Below are positions 43,902-52,475 of a DNA stretch of 64,000 bases, piece by piece. Every line of letters starts with the position of its first letter. Within the stretch, counting starts at the first letter, position 1. The notes beneath the pieces are model-generated. The model made no database searches. It was not told the origin of the DNA and was given only the letters and a program-made list of their open reading frames with translations. Origin of the DNA: Nitrosomonas sp. Is79A3. Lineage in GTDB: Bacteria > Pseudomonadota > Gammaproteobacteria > Burkholderiales > Nitrosomonadaceae. Location: assembly GCF_000219585.1 (NCBI RefSeq), contig NC_015731.1, positions 2,790,001-2,854,000 of the forward strand, given 5' to 3'. The position numbers and the translations under genes are program-made.

Positions 43902-44495
43902 TTGAAGAATATCGTTTTCATACCCTTGTTAGTTTCTGTCCTCGCGATCATTTCCGGTTGTGCTGTAGAAAAGCGTGACAATATTCAACAAGAATCAATC
44001 TCCAGCGCCACACAGAATTCATATAATCGCAAAGATTGGCCGCATTGGATTGATGCTGATGCGGATTGTCAGAATACTAGGCAAGAAATGCTGATCGCTA
44101 CCAGCCGGGTGCCGGTTAAATTCAAAGATCCTAGACATTGCACAGTTATTTCCGGCGAATGGTTCGGCGTCTACACCGGCAAAACATTTACTAAAGCCTC
44201 TGATGTCGATATTGATCACATTGTGCCGCTAGCCCATGCACACAGGCACGGTGCAGATAAATGGACACGTGATCGGCGTAGAGCATTTGCCAATGATTTC
44301 GAAAACCTTCTAGTCGTTTCTGATTCAGCCAACCATTCGAAATCGGATCAGGCACCGCATGAATGGCTGCCGCCGAGTAGAAATTACTGGTGCGAATATG
44401 GCAAACGGTGGACTCGCATCAAGGATAAATATCGGTTGTGGCATAGCGTTCAGGAGCAAAAAACTTTGGAGTTGTTGGCAGAAACATGCCAGTAA
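43902..44495 (+). CDS. Secreted HNH-family nuclease lipoprotein (DUF1524-like)
   Basis: 197 residues. A lipoprotein-type signal (IVFIPLLVSVLAIISGC, Cys20) precedes a nuclease domain of the DUF1524/HNH type: the active-site block DVDIDHIVPLAHAHRHGADKW (DH-x-VPL) and the asparagine in FENLLVVSDSANHSKSDQAP. The closing part, YWCEYGKRWTRIKDKYRLWH, is common in exported HNH proteins of actinobacteria and proteobacteria. The start is TTG, since an in-frame TAG lies two codons upstream and no nearby ATG exists. Such enzymes probably degrade extracellular DNA for nutrients. Confidence 0.83.
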   Translation: MKNIVFIPLLVSVLAIISGCAVEKRDNIQQESISSATQNSYNRKDWPHWIDADADCQNTRQEMLIATSRVPVKFKDPRHCTVISGEWFGVYTGKTFTKASDVDIDHIVPLAHAHRHGADKWTRDRRRAFANDFENLLVVSDSANHSKSDQAPHEWLPPSRNYWCEYGKRWTRIKDKYRLWHSVQEQKTLELLAETCQ

Positions 44496-44710
44496 TAGTG
44501 GAAACCAACAGATACGACTAATATTGGATTTTAGTATTCCGAATTTTGTACACTACTGCATCGGGATTGCATGAGATCGCATAAACTTAACGTCGCAGTC
44601 ACAAAGATGCCCCCATTACTTAGTAATATGCAATAAATTCAATACCAGCTGATACAAATCATCAAATAAATTAGCCAGTCTCGAATTTTAGGAAGATAAC
44701 GCAGAAAATC

Positions 44711-44986
44711 ATGAGCTGGACGGTCTATATATTGGAATGTGCTGATTCAAGTCTCTATACCGGCATTACAACCGATTTAGTCCGCCGGATCGCAGAGCAT
44801 GAAATGGGTAAAGGAGCACGATATACCCATGGTCGCGGTCCGTTTCGGCTTGTACATCAGGAGCTCCACAAAAATAGAGCAGAAGCCTCAAAAAGAGAAA
44901 TCATAATAAAAGCTATGACTCGGACTAGAAAGTTAGCACTGATTCAGGAAGTTCCGCAGAATGAGAAAGCCCTGATTCACTTCTGA
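44711..44986 (+). CDS. GIY-YIG nuclease family protein (YhbQ-like)
   Basis: 91 residues with the GIY-YIG fold: VYILECADSSLYTGITTDL (the GIY is YTGIT here), RRIAEHEMGKGARYTHGRGP with the family arginine, and a Glu in KNRAEASKREIIIK. Stand-alone UPF0213/YhbQ proteins of this size are common. Nuclease activity has been shown for few of them, and the role is unclear. AGGAAGATAA lies about 10 bp before the ATG. Confidence 0.87.
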   Translation: MSWTVYILECADSSLYTGITTDLVRRIAEHEMGKGARYTHGRGPFRLVHQELHKNRAEASKREIIIKAMTRTRKLALIQEVPQNEKALIHF

Positions 44987-45171
44987 ATGTTGCTTGTTAT
45001 CCCCCGATTGAATAACTGAAACTAATGCGGTTTGGATCCAGTCAAACGAAACGAAATAGTTTTAATGGATTCCTTTGTTATATTATATGATGGGAATATC
45101 ATTATCAATCTGATCAGAAAGCTCTTAAATGACGAGTTGGTATTCAGAATCAACTTAGTCTTTCACTACTA

Positions 45172-45675
45172 ATGCACAATGGGCTTCATTTGAAAAATAT
45201 TAGATTGATGTTTCTGATTGCCCTGCTTGCAATGATAGTAAACCATTCTGTTTTAGCGCGGGATGGGCATGGTGGAGGAAACGGACATTATGGAGGCAGT
45301 TACGGTCATTCGGGTGGTTATAGTAGTCATGGGCATAGCCACTTAAATCTTGGTATCAATCTCGGCGGTTATTATGGTCCAGGATTTTATGGCTATGGAG
45401 GATATGGCGGTTATAGCCGCTATGGCTATGGTGGCTACAGGTTTGGTGGTTATGGATATGGCTATCCGTTTTACTACCCACCTTATTATGCTTATCCGCC
45501 AACCGTGATAGTGCCTTCAACACCTCCGGTTTATACGCAGCAGCAACAGGTTGAGCCTGCCCAGCCACAAACCAATTACTGGTACTATTGCCAAAATCCG
45601 GATGGTTACTATCCCTATGTCAAGAATTGCCCGGGGGGATGGTTACAGGTAGCTCCGCAACCACCTGCACAATAA
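45172..45675 (+). CDS. Secreted Gly/Tyr-rich protein
   Basis: 167 residues. After an N-terminal signal (IRLMFLIALLAMIVNHSVLA, cleavage after LARD-type site near residue 30) come histidine/glycine repeats (GHGGGNGHYGGSYGHSGGYS) and many GYGGY units. A PFYYPPYYAYPPT segment and a tail with two cysteines (YWYYCQNPDGYYPYVKNCPG) follow. The tail matches a motif shared by many small exported proteobacterial proteins. ATG at 45208 is an alternative start. It overlaps no gene and precedes the glycine-zipper lipoprotein by 14 bp. Confidence 0.75.
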   Translation: MHNGLHLKNIRLMFLIALLAMIVNHSVLARDGHGGGNGHYGGSYGHSGGYSSHGHSHLNLGINLGGYYGPGFYGYGGYGGYSRYGYGGYRFGGYGYGYPFYYPPYYAYPPTVIVPSTPPVYTQQQQVEPAQPQTNYWYYCQNPDGYYPYVKNCPGGWLQVAPQPPAQ

Positions 45676-45689
45676 AGCAAAGAGAAAAC

Positions 45690-46241
45690 ATGTTTATAAC
45701 AAAAAGATTACTTATATTGCTAATTGTTTGGCTACTAACTGCCTGCGCAAACATGCCGACAGGTCCAAGCGTAATGACGTTACCTGGTGCCGGTAAAAGT
45801 TTTGATCAGTTTCGTCAGGATGATAGTGAATGCAGAGAATATGCTTACCAACAAATTAGCGGCAAGACTCCTCAACAATCATCCCGAACTAGCGGTGTAG
45901 AAAGCGCCGCTATTGGAGCTGGGTTGGGCGCTGCTTCCGGCGCTGCCATAGCTGGTGGTGAGGGAGCTGCCATAGGTGCTGGAATAGGCCTTTTAGCGGG
46001 CGCACTGTTTGGAACAAGCAGTGGCACATCTTCAGGTTATGAAAGTCAACAGCGTTATGACAACAGCTATATCCCATGCATGTATTCGAAAGGTCATAAT
46101 GTTCCTGTCTCAGGTAACATCAGCAGGGATCTGCCCGCAAATAGTGGCATCAGTCGAAGAATTTCTTCACCACCAGTAAATTCTACTCCACCGCCACCAC
46201 CACCCGGTAACCCACCGCTTCCACCTCCACCTCCACGGTAG
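45690..46241 (+). CDS. Glycine-zipper lipoprotein
   Basis: 183 residues. A lipoprotein signal (KRLLILLIVWLLTACANM, lipobox LTAC) is followed by a conserved FDQFRQDDSECREYAYQQIS segment and then a glycine-zipper region (AAIGAGLGAASGAAIAGGEG, AAIGAGIGLLAGALFG) that can pack as membrane helices. The C-terminus is Pro-rich. The pair YxxCMYSKGHNVP is common in this family. It starts 14 bp after the Gly/Tyr-rich gene, so the two are likely one operon coding for envelope proteins. Confidence 0.8.
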   Translation: MFITKRLLILLIVWLLTACANMPTGPSVMTLPGAGKSFDQFRQDDSECREYAYQQISGKTPQQSSRTSGVESAAIGAGLGAASGAAIAGGEGAAIGAGIGLLAGALFGTSSGTSSGYESQQRYDNSYIPCMYSKGHNVPVSGNISRDLPANSGISRRISSPPVNSTPPPPPPGNPPLPPPPPR

Positions 46242-46483
46242 AATTCTCTATAGCTGCAGTGTTTTGTCAAATATGAGGTACGTAGATTAAGCAGCAATTT
46301 GGCACCTAGGGTACTTGCCCCATAAACGCTTAACAGTGTCACATTCATATCCCGCTCATTTGTCTTGGAAGAATGTGACTCGACGCGCTCGTTTTTCATC
46401 TGGAGTTTGCAGTTATTCTTAATGATGTTCTTTGGGCACGCAATTTACTCCACACGCAAAAACTTCATCGCTACGTTGCCACT

Positions 46484-47404
46484 TTAAACCACGTCTGAAG
46501 GCTCTTGTTCACAGGGATGAGATACATTTCCACACTCAAACTGAACAGTAGTGTGCTGAATTCCAAACTTCTCACGCAATTCGTTATTGATTTGAACCAA
46601 TAGCAGATCGTCAATGACCGCATCCGGTTTGATTAAATGCACGGTTAGCGCAATTTCCGTCGTGCTCATTGCCCAGATATGCAAGTCGTGAACTGCTTCT
46701 ATTCCTGGAAGATTCGCGAGATAAGCCTCAACTTGGGCCGGATGAATATTGGCTGGGACAGCATCAAGTGCAAGGTTCAGCGATTCGCGGAGCAAACCCC
46801 AAGTTCCTATACCGATAATTACGGCGACCACAAGGCTTACGACTGGATCCAACCACAACCAGCCTGTAATTTTTATGGTAATAGCTGCTATAACAACACC
46901 CAGAGAAACCGCTGCGTCAGCCACCATGTGTAAATATGCGCCGCGAATATTCATATCTTGCTTTTCGCCTGACATGAAAAGCCACGCCATAAACCCATTG
47001 ATTACAATGCCAACTGACGCCACCCAAATGACTGTGTCACTCGCCACCGACTCGGGATAGCCAAATCTGTGAATGGCTTCCCAGGTGATAGCGCCGACAG
47101 CAACAAGCAATACTAGCGCATTAATCAATGCAGCTAATATCGAAGTACGGCGTAAACCATATGTGTGCCGCTGTGTTGGCAGCTTGCGCACTAATACGCT
47201 TGCGCCCCACGCGAATAACAAACTCAACACATCGCTGAGATTGTGGCCAGCATCTGCCAACAGCGCGAGAGAATTTGAAAGTAAACCAAAAATAACTTCT
47301 ACCACAGCGAAACCTACATTTAGTGCAACCCCAATTGCGAATGCGCGATCATAGCTTTTTGGAACGTGGCTATGATCATGATCGTGAGCGTGGTTATGTG
47401 CCAT
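46484..47404 (-). CDS. czcD: Cation diffusion facilitator (zinc/cadmium/cobalt exporter)
   Basis: 306 residues. A His/Asp-rich N-terminal tail (MAHNHAHDHDHSH) is followed by six membrane segments. The CDF metal-site motif SLALLADAGHNLSDVLSLLF (with HxxxD) is in segment two and MVADAAVSLGVVIAAI in segment five. A cytoplasmic C-terminal domain ends the protein (VHDLHIWAMSTTEIALTVHL). Proteins of this type (CzcD, ZitB) export zinc and related ions by proton exchange. I chose ATG 47404, which has GGAAGAAAA upstream and matches the family N-terminus. A start at 47473 is possible but less likely. Confidence 0.92.
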   Translation of the reverse strand: MAHNHAHDHDHSHVPKSYDRAFAIGVALNVGFAVVEVIFGLLSNSLALLADAGHNLSDVLSLLFAWGASVLVRKLPTQRHTYGLRRTSILAALINALVLLVAVGAITWEAIHRFGYPESVASDTVIWVASVGIVINGFMAWLFMSGEKQDMNIRGAYLHMVADAAVSLGVVIAAITIKITGWLWLDPVVSLVVAVIIGIGTWGLLRESLNLALDAVPANIHPAQVEAYLANLPGIEAVHDLHIWAMSTTEIALTVHLIKPDAVIDDLLLVQINNELREKFGIQHTTVQFECGNVSHPCEQEPSDVV

Positions 47405-47613
47405 GTATTGATTTTCTTCCAGCATGTGAAATTCTAAAGTTAGCGGCTTAACTATTTTTAAACAGCAGTACAATCAAATCATATAGCGACCTACTTTTTT
47501 CTGCTGCCCAAAAATCACTATTATTTTACAAATAATCAATAAGATGGTTATCCGCATTAGCATACTTTTTAGTGCGCCTCAAATTTAGCTGAGGCAGATC
47601 AAAGTAACATATT

Positions 47614-48312
47614 TCATTCCATCGCTAATAAATAAGTCATCGCAGGCCATAAGGTGTACAAGTCTCGACTTACTGTATCAACAGTGCAGTGATACCGAGC
47701 AATCTTTTCCATACCAGTATAGTCAGACAGAATCATTGCTTCTGGTGTAATTGCTTTGACGCAAGTCCAGTGTTTGATCCCGCCACTGAATAAAATAATC
47801 ACGGCAATATCGTCCTGCCTCATGTGCTGGGTAAGTTTTTCCCAATATTCATCTAAGGAAACTCTGATTAAGTCCTTCGACAGGCTCAGGACGAACGGTA
47901 ATATATTGATTACGTTCGTGGTGAGCTTGTCAAACCATGAATGTAATCAACTTAATCAGAGCTTCCCTAAGGTGACGAGATCAGTTTCAAATGCTTTCCT
48001 TTTGCATTTTCTGATTCTGGCAGAATCTGACCGATACAATGGCGACATCAATGAACCCAATATCAATACCATCAATTCCGGAAGTGAGTACTTCCCCGAG
48101 CAGGTCTTTCTTGGCTAGATGACCAATTAAATCATTGAACAAGGCTTTTCATTGACTACTTTTTTCTTACGCTTTCTATCAACCTGATATTTGCCTATCA
48201 CCATCTCTGCCGCATTCAGTACAGAATAAACCCCGCACAGGTGATCAATGCTGTCTTGCCGGGTCGATCTAACATCTCTCTCATCACTCATCACGTTTAC
48301 CATAGCTTGCAA
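47614..48312 (-). pseudogene. Cysteine-protease-like gene, disrupted by a MITE and a frameshift
   Basis: Three pieces on the minus strand fit one former gene. The N-terminal piece (48312-48127) has DSIDHLCGVYSVLNAAEMVI, the pattern of a papain/C39-like catalytic cysteine helix. After a frame break near 48140 the frame continues LFNDLIGHLAKKDLLGEVLT and GIDIGFIDVAIVSVRFCQNQ. The family A repeat then intrudes (47857-47967). The C-terminal piece (47853-47614) has YWEKLTQHMRQDDIAVIILF and IKHWTCVKAITPEAMILSDY, with a histidine placed as in the catalytic His of C39-like peptidases. The assignment is from pattern alone. Confidence 0.6.
47857..47967. repeat. MITE-like palindromic repeat, family A, copy 2
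   Basis: 111 bp with ends GGAAACTCTGATTAAGTCC and GACTTAATCAGAGCTTCCC-type (inverted GGAAGCTCTGATTAAGTT), flanked by TAA on both sides. The interior TCCTTCGACAGGCTCAGGAC matches the copy at 20338. It sits inside the cysteine-protease-like gene. Its ends are nearly the same as those of the IS5-type element at 40962-43471. Confidence 0.87.
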
Positions 48313-48385
48313 ACTGTGTGATCAACAAACAACTGACTATCCCTGATATAGCGCGTGAGCAATGACATGCATTTACCCTGCGATG

Positions 48386-49204
48386 CTAAAGAAATGCAAT
48401 CCAAATTACTTTAACAATCAAACCGATTGCTACACTGATTGCCAATATAGCAAAACTTTGCTGCAATCTTTGTCCTACGAAACGATCGGCGAATAATCTG
48501 CCAAGCAACATGCCTATAATAGTCCCACCACAAAAGGGAAAAGCAATCGGCCATTTCAGGGCGCCAATGAATATTGCTGAAACCACACCAGTCAGGGAAA
48601 TCAATGCAATAATGGCGAGTGATGTGGCCATTATGGATTGCATATCCAGATTAGTGACTTTCTTGAGTGTCGGCACGATTACAAATCCACCACCTACACC
48701 TAGCAAGCCTGACAAAAAACCTGCCATCGCGCCTGAGAATGCTAATGCTCTAAAGCAAGGAATGTTCCAAACTAAACGCTCACCGATATCATCCATCCGA
48801 CAAGGTGTATCAGTCAATATTCTCACGTCTTTGCCATTTTCATGCAGGCTTTGGCGGAACATACGAATAGCAACATAAATTAACACACAAGCAAACAACA
48901 AGGTCAGCGGTGCATTTGGCAACTGCTGTGCAGCCCATATGCCTATTGGAGCGGTCAATGCGCCTGTCGCTGCGATCAGACTGGCTGCCCGGTACCTGAC
49001 TATTTTCTGCTTGAATGCCAACAATGCTCCGATTGCTGCTGACAAGCCGACCGCAAGCAAACCAATGGGAGCAGCTTCTGCAACCGTAAGATGCAAGCTG
49101 AACATGAGCAGCGGGACAGCAATGATGGCTCCACCTGCCCCTGTCAGTGCAAGCACGATGCCCGTGAATGAACCCAGTAAGATGCTGATTAGGTTTGGTT
49201 CCAT
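48386..49204 (-). CDS. TauE/SafE family sulfite/sulfur-compound exporter
   Basis: A 272-residue inner-membrane protein with about eight membrane segments in two related halves. The halves start LGSFTGIVLALTGAGGAIIA and AGFLSGLLGVGGGFVIVPTL, the paired GxGG motifs of TauE/SafE (DUF81). Members export sulfite, sulfoacetate or other organosulfonates. It starts 4 bp after the stop of the DUF442-SQR fusion in the sulfide cluster, so a role in removing sulfite or thiosulfate made from sulfide is likely. Confidence 0.9.
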   Translation of the reverse strand: MEPNLISILLGSFTGIVLALTGAGGAIIAVPLLMFSLHLTVAEAAPIGLLAVGLSAAIGALLAFKQKIVRYRAASLIAATGALTAPIGIWAAQQLPNAPLTLLFACVLIYVAIRMFRQSLHENGKDVRILTDTPCRMDDIGERLVWNIPCFRALAFSGAMAGFLSGLLGVGGGFVIVPTLKKVTNLDMQSIMATSLAIIALISLTGVVSAIFIGALKWPIAFPFCGGTIIGMLLGRLFADRFVGQRLQQSFAILAISVAIGLIVKVIWIAFL

Positions 49205-49208
49205 CTGC

Positions 49209-50897
49209 TTAGCTTACACCTGTTGAATCAGTGAGCCATTCACGGCCTTTCAACATGCCGTTCCAATATATCCAGGGGAATAATTTGGTTTTGAGAAACC
49301 ACGCAAATCGGCTTGGTACGGTCGGATTGAACGGAAAAGTGGGCAACAACTTACCGCCAAAACCAAATTCGGCGAGTATCACTTTGCCATTCTCCACCGT
49401 GAGAGGACAAGCGCCATAACCATCATAAATATTGGTACACTCTTTGCCTTCTTTAGCTGCCAGGAGATTTTCTGCCACTATAACGATTTGCTTTCTGGCT
49501 GCAGCGGCTGTTTTGGCATTAGGTGAAGAACAAACATCTCCTAAGGAAAAGATGTTGGAGTAACGCGGGTGCTGCAATGTTTTGGGATTGACCTCACAGA
49601 ATCCGGCAGCATCGGCCAATGGGCTTTTACTAATGAAGTCTGGTGCTACCTGAGGCGGTACGACATGTAGCATATCAAACGGTTTTTCTATACGCGTTAC
49701 ATTTCCCTCGCTATCCTTGATGTCGAAGCTGGCTATTTTGTTGGTGCCATCGACCTTTACCAGATTGGAATTGAATGCCAGTTTTGCGTGATAACGTTTT
49801 ACATATTCCATCAATGGCGGAACAAAATCAGCTACACCAAACAAGACTGCACCGGCTGTATTGAATTCGACTTCGATATCGTCCAGCGTGCGGTGGCGTA
49901 ACCAATAATCTGAAGAAAGATACATGGCTTTTTGAGGAGCACCGGCACATTTGATCGGCATGGAAGGTTGCGTAAACAAGGCCTTTCCGCTTTTAAGGTT
50001 TTTCGTCAGTGACCACGTATAAGGAGCCAAATCGAAATGATAATTGGAGGTGACGCCATTCTTGCCGAGTGTTTCCTGTAAACCTTCTATTTTTTCCCAT
50101 GCCAGACGTATACCTGGACAAACGATCAATTGTCTGTAGCCGATTGACCGGCCATCTGACAGGTTAATCAAATTGTTGTCTGGATCGAATCCAGCCGCTG
50201 CTGCTTGTATCCATTCTGCCTTCGGAGGAATGACATCCGCCATGTTTCGCACCGTCTGTGCTATGTCATAAGCACCGCCACCGACCAGTGTCCAGGCAGG
50301 CTGATAATAGTGTTTATCACTGGGTTCAACGATAGCGATGCGAAGAGCTGGTCTGCGATGCAGGAGACTGGCAGTCACACCGATTCCTGCCGCGCCACCA
50401 CCTATCACAACAATGTCAAATGCATTACCCCAATTACAAGCAGCTGCCACTGAAAGTGACTTGTCTTGGGATGCGTGTGGAATGTGAATTGTTTCAAGTG
50501 CTTCACCTGTCCAACTGCAAGCGGCTATGACAGATTCATCCTCATCTTCGGACGCTTGTTTTTGCTTGATCAGTTCATACAATGCCTTGGCCCGATTGCC
50601 GGTATTACAGAAAGCCAGGATTGGTCCGGGCAATTCAGTCAGTAGTTTGTTAAATGATTCAATCTTTTCGGTGGAGACTGGGCCAATCTCAATGGGTAAA
50701 TAAATAAAAGTGATTCCAAACGAGTGCGCCGCTTTTTCCAGTTCCAGGCTGGCGGGATGGGTTTCGTTTTCTTCATGATCTGGGCGATTGCAGATAATAG
50801 ATTTATACCCCTCTGATGCTATTTCTGCCAAATCATCAACGCTGATCTGACCGGTAACAAACAGTTTCTCATCCAGTTTTTTCGTAACAATGCTCAT
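49209..50897 (-). CDS. DUF442 phosphatase-like domain fused to SQR-type FAD oxidoreductase
   Basis: 562 residues. Residues 1-115 are a DUF442 (TIGR01244) domain with a tyrosine-phosphatase/rhodanese-like loop FCNTGNRAK (Cys97, Arg102). Residues about 160-555 are a sulfide:quinone oxidoreductase-like flavoprotein: FDIVVIGGGAAGIGVTASLL for FAD, IVEPSDKHYYQPAWTLVGGG, the redox cysteines in MPIKCAGAPQKAMYL and DGYGACPLTVENGK, and SLGDVCSSPNAKTAAAAR. It would oxidise sulfide to sulfane sulfur and pass electrons to quinone. It is encoded with the BigR-like regulator and TauE. This fusion class is known in databases. The role of the DUF442 part is not established. Confidence 0.9.
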   Translation of the reverse strand: MSIVTKKLDEKLFVTGQISVDDLAEIASEGYKSIICNRPDHEENETHPASLELEKAAHSFGITFIYLPIEIGPVSTEKIESFNKLLTELPGPILAFCNTGNRAKALYELIKQKQASEDEDESVIAACSWTGEALETIHIPHASQDKSLSVAAACNWGNAFDIVVIGGGAAGIGVTASLLHRRPALRIAIVEPSDKHYYQPAWTLVGGGAYDIAQTVRNMADVIPPKAEWIQAAAAGFDPDNNLINLSDGRSIGYRQLIVCPGIRLAWEKIEGLQETLGKNGVTSNYHFDLAPYTWSLTKNLKSGKALFTQPSMPIKCAGAPQKAMYLSSDYWLRHRTLDDIEVEFNTAGAVLFGVADFVPPLMEYVKRYHAKLAFNSNLVKVDGTNKIASFDIKDSEGNVTRIEKPFDMLHVVPPQVAPDFISKSPLADAAGFCEVNPKTLQHPRYSNIFSLGDVCSSPNAKTAAAARKQIVIVAENLLAAKEGKECTNIYDGYGACPLTVENGKVILAEFGFGGKLLPTFPFNPTVPSRFAWFLKTKLFPWIYWNGMLKGREWLTDSTGVS

Positions 50898-51002
50898 TTC
50901 TCTCTCCTCCAGTAAGGATTGGTTTTCGCTCGAATACAGAGCTTGTGAGTAAATCTAATGCATGTCTCGATAGCCGCATTGGCTGGTGTTCGCCTCGCCT
51001 AT

Positions 51003-51410
51003 TTACTTGATATGTGTTTCAGCATTATGCTCCATCTGCTTTTCTGCTGAGAGTGGTAATTTTTTACCGGCACAATAAATATGGTACAAAGTCTGCATGA
51101 TTTGCAACGCTTCCTGACTGGCCAGACTGTAATAAATATATTTACCCTTGCGTTGAGTATTTACCAGCTTTTCTCCACGCAAAACGGTAAGTTGTTGTGA
51201 CAGTGTTGGCTGGCGAACTTCCAGTGACTGTTCCAATTCACGTACATTTTTTTCGCCTTGCACGAGTTGGCATAGAATCAGTAAGCGATCTCCATTGGCT
51301 AAGGCTTTCAGTAAGGCGCATGCTTGTGCTGCCAATGCCTTATTGGACAGTATGTCGCCCAAATCAGTATTTCTTTCTATTTTTTGAATGATTGATTGGT
51401 TTCTCGACAT
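51003..51410 (-). CDS. bigR: ArsR-family sulfide/persulfide sensor (BigR/SqrR-like)
   Basis: A 135-residue winged-helix repressor. The HTH is VRELEQSLEVRQPTLSQQLT, followed by the wing LRGEKLVNTQRKGKYIYYSL. It has two cysteines placed as in BigR, YgaV and SqrR: one in RLLILCQLVQGEKN and one in TLYHIYCAGKKL. In those proteins a polysulfide bridge between the cysteines releases DNA and turns on sulfide oxidation genes. The gene lies between the YeeE genes and the SQR fusion, supporting this role. A metal-sensing ArsR function is less likely, as the classical metal site motif is missing. Confidence 0.9.
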   Translation of the reverse strand: MSRNQSIIQKIERNTDLGDILSNKALAAQACALLKALANGDRLLILCQLVQGEKNVRELEQSLEVRQPTLSQQLTVLRGEKLVNTQRKGKYIYYSLASQEALQIMQTLYHIYCAGKKLPLSAEKQMEHNAETHIK

Positions 51411-51474
51411 AAATACATTCTCAATTTTTGGTTAAAAGTATCTGCAAAAGTTTCCATAAGTTACGCGCTTCAGC

Positions 51475-51915
51475 TTATTTATTAGAGCTGGAATGATTTT
51501 CTCGATATCGTTCCAGCAGCTCAAAAATACCCATTCCAATCAACACTGCCACTACAAAAACAATGCCATGAAGACTACCTGTTCCAACGAGAACAAGCCC
51601 TGGGCCCGGGCAAATACCTGCAATGCCCCAGCCTATGCCAAATGCCAAGCTTCCCAAAACCAGACGTCTATCAATTACGCGCGAAGTAGGTAAATTAATG
51701 GATGTGCCCAAATAGGTTTGGCCACGGCGGCGTGCTAAGGTGAAAGCAATCACGCCGACACTGATCGCTCCAAGCATTACAAATGCCAGTGATGGATCCC
51801 ATGAGCCGGCCATATCGAGAAATGATAAGACTTTTTCTGGGTTTGCCATTTCCGAAAAGATCAGGCCGATACCAAAAATAAGGCCGGATATCAATGCAAT
51901 TAAAATAATAATCAT
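51475..51915 (-). CDS. YeeE/YedE family sulfur-compound permease, second unit
   Basis: 146 residues with four membrane segments (LIFGIGLIFSEMANPEKVLS, then DPSLAFVMLGAISVGVIAFT). It has the family cysteine in WGIAGICPGPGLVLVG, where a Cys lines the path of thiosulfate or polysulfide in YeeE. It and the next unit form a split two-half transporter (DUF6691/PmpB type). It sits 25 bp after the first unit, in the BigR-type operon. Confidence 0.87.
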   Translation of the reverse strand: MIIILIALISGLIFGIGLIFSEMANPEKVLSFLDMAGSWDPSLAFVMLGAISVGVIAFTLARRRGQTYLGTSINLPTSRVIDRRLVLGSLAFGIGWGIAGICPGPGLVLVGTGSLHGIVFVVAVLIGMGIFELLERYRENHSSSNK

Positions 51916-51940
51916 AGTATGTTCTTCCTCACCAGAGTAA

Positions 51941-52372
51941 TTAGCTCAATAGATGTCTTATGACATAAACTGTGGCAACACCGGTCGTAATAAATATCAG
52001 GGTTGCAACGATCGAGCGTGGTGACATGCGCGATAGTCCGCACACTCCGTGACCACTGGTGCAACCGGAACCATAACGTGTACCGATACCCACGATCAGC
52101 CCAGCCAATGCTAAAAGACCGTAACTGGTGTCAATTTGGATGGGCGGTAATTCACTAAATAACTGCCAAATCAGGGGTGCCATGATAAGCCCTGAAACAA
52201 AAGCAATACGCCATCCCATGTCGCCACCATGCAGCTTAAACAGACTACCAACAATGCCGGAAATACCTGCGATCCGACCAGCAAGCAATAACAATATTGC
52301 AGTTGCAATACCAATTACCATGCCTCCAGCCAATGCAGATCCTGGTGTGAAATGCGTCCAATCAATCATCAT
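51941..52372 (-). CDS. YeeE/YedE family sulfur-compound permease, first unit
   Basis: 143 residues with four membrane segments, starting MMIDWTHFTPGSALAGGM. The conserved GSGCTSGHGVCGLSRMSPRS block is diagnostic of the PmpA/YeeE half-transporters. It is the first gene of the minus-strand operon (two permease halves, regulator, SQR fusion, exporter). I chose the ATG at 52372, with GGGGAAAA about 5 bp upstream; 52369 is equally possible. An upstream ATG at 52408 would run into the divergent promoter region. Confidence 0.88.
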   Translation of the reverse strand: MMIDWTHFTPGSALAGGMVIGIATAILLLLAGRIAGISGIVGSLFKLHGGDMGWRIAFVSGLIMAPLIWQLFSELPPIQIDTSYGLLALAGLIVGIGTRYGSGCTSGHGVCGLSRMSPRSIVATLIFITTGVATVYVIRHLLS

Positions 52373-52475
52373 GATGTTTTCCCCAAATTTCTCATAACAT
52401 TTAAACAAAATATATATTACATGTTATGATATACTATAGTCAATGAATATATTTAATTTAAAAAAGGAGATAGAC
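52373..52475. promoter_or_regulatory. Divergent AT-rich control region of the sulfide cluster
   Basis: The region between the permease operon and the persulfide dioxygenase gene is very AT-rich, with partial dyads (ATATTACATG with TTATGATAT, GAATATATTTAATT). It is the natural place for the BigR-type repressor to control both directions. No exact published operator can be claimed from reading alone. Confidence 0.4.

Noticed and set aside
46094..46399. Minus-strand frame opposite the glycine-zipper lipoprotein
   Set aside because: Its glycine-rich stretch is the complement of the proline-rich tail of the real gene.
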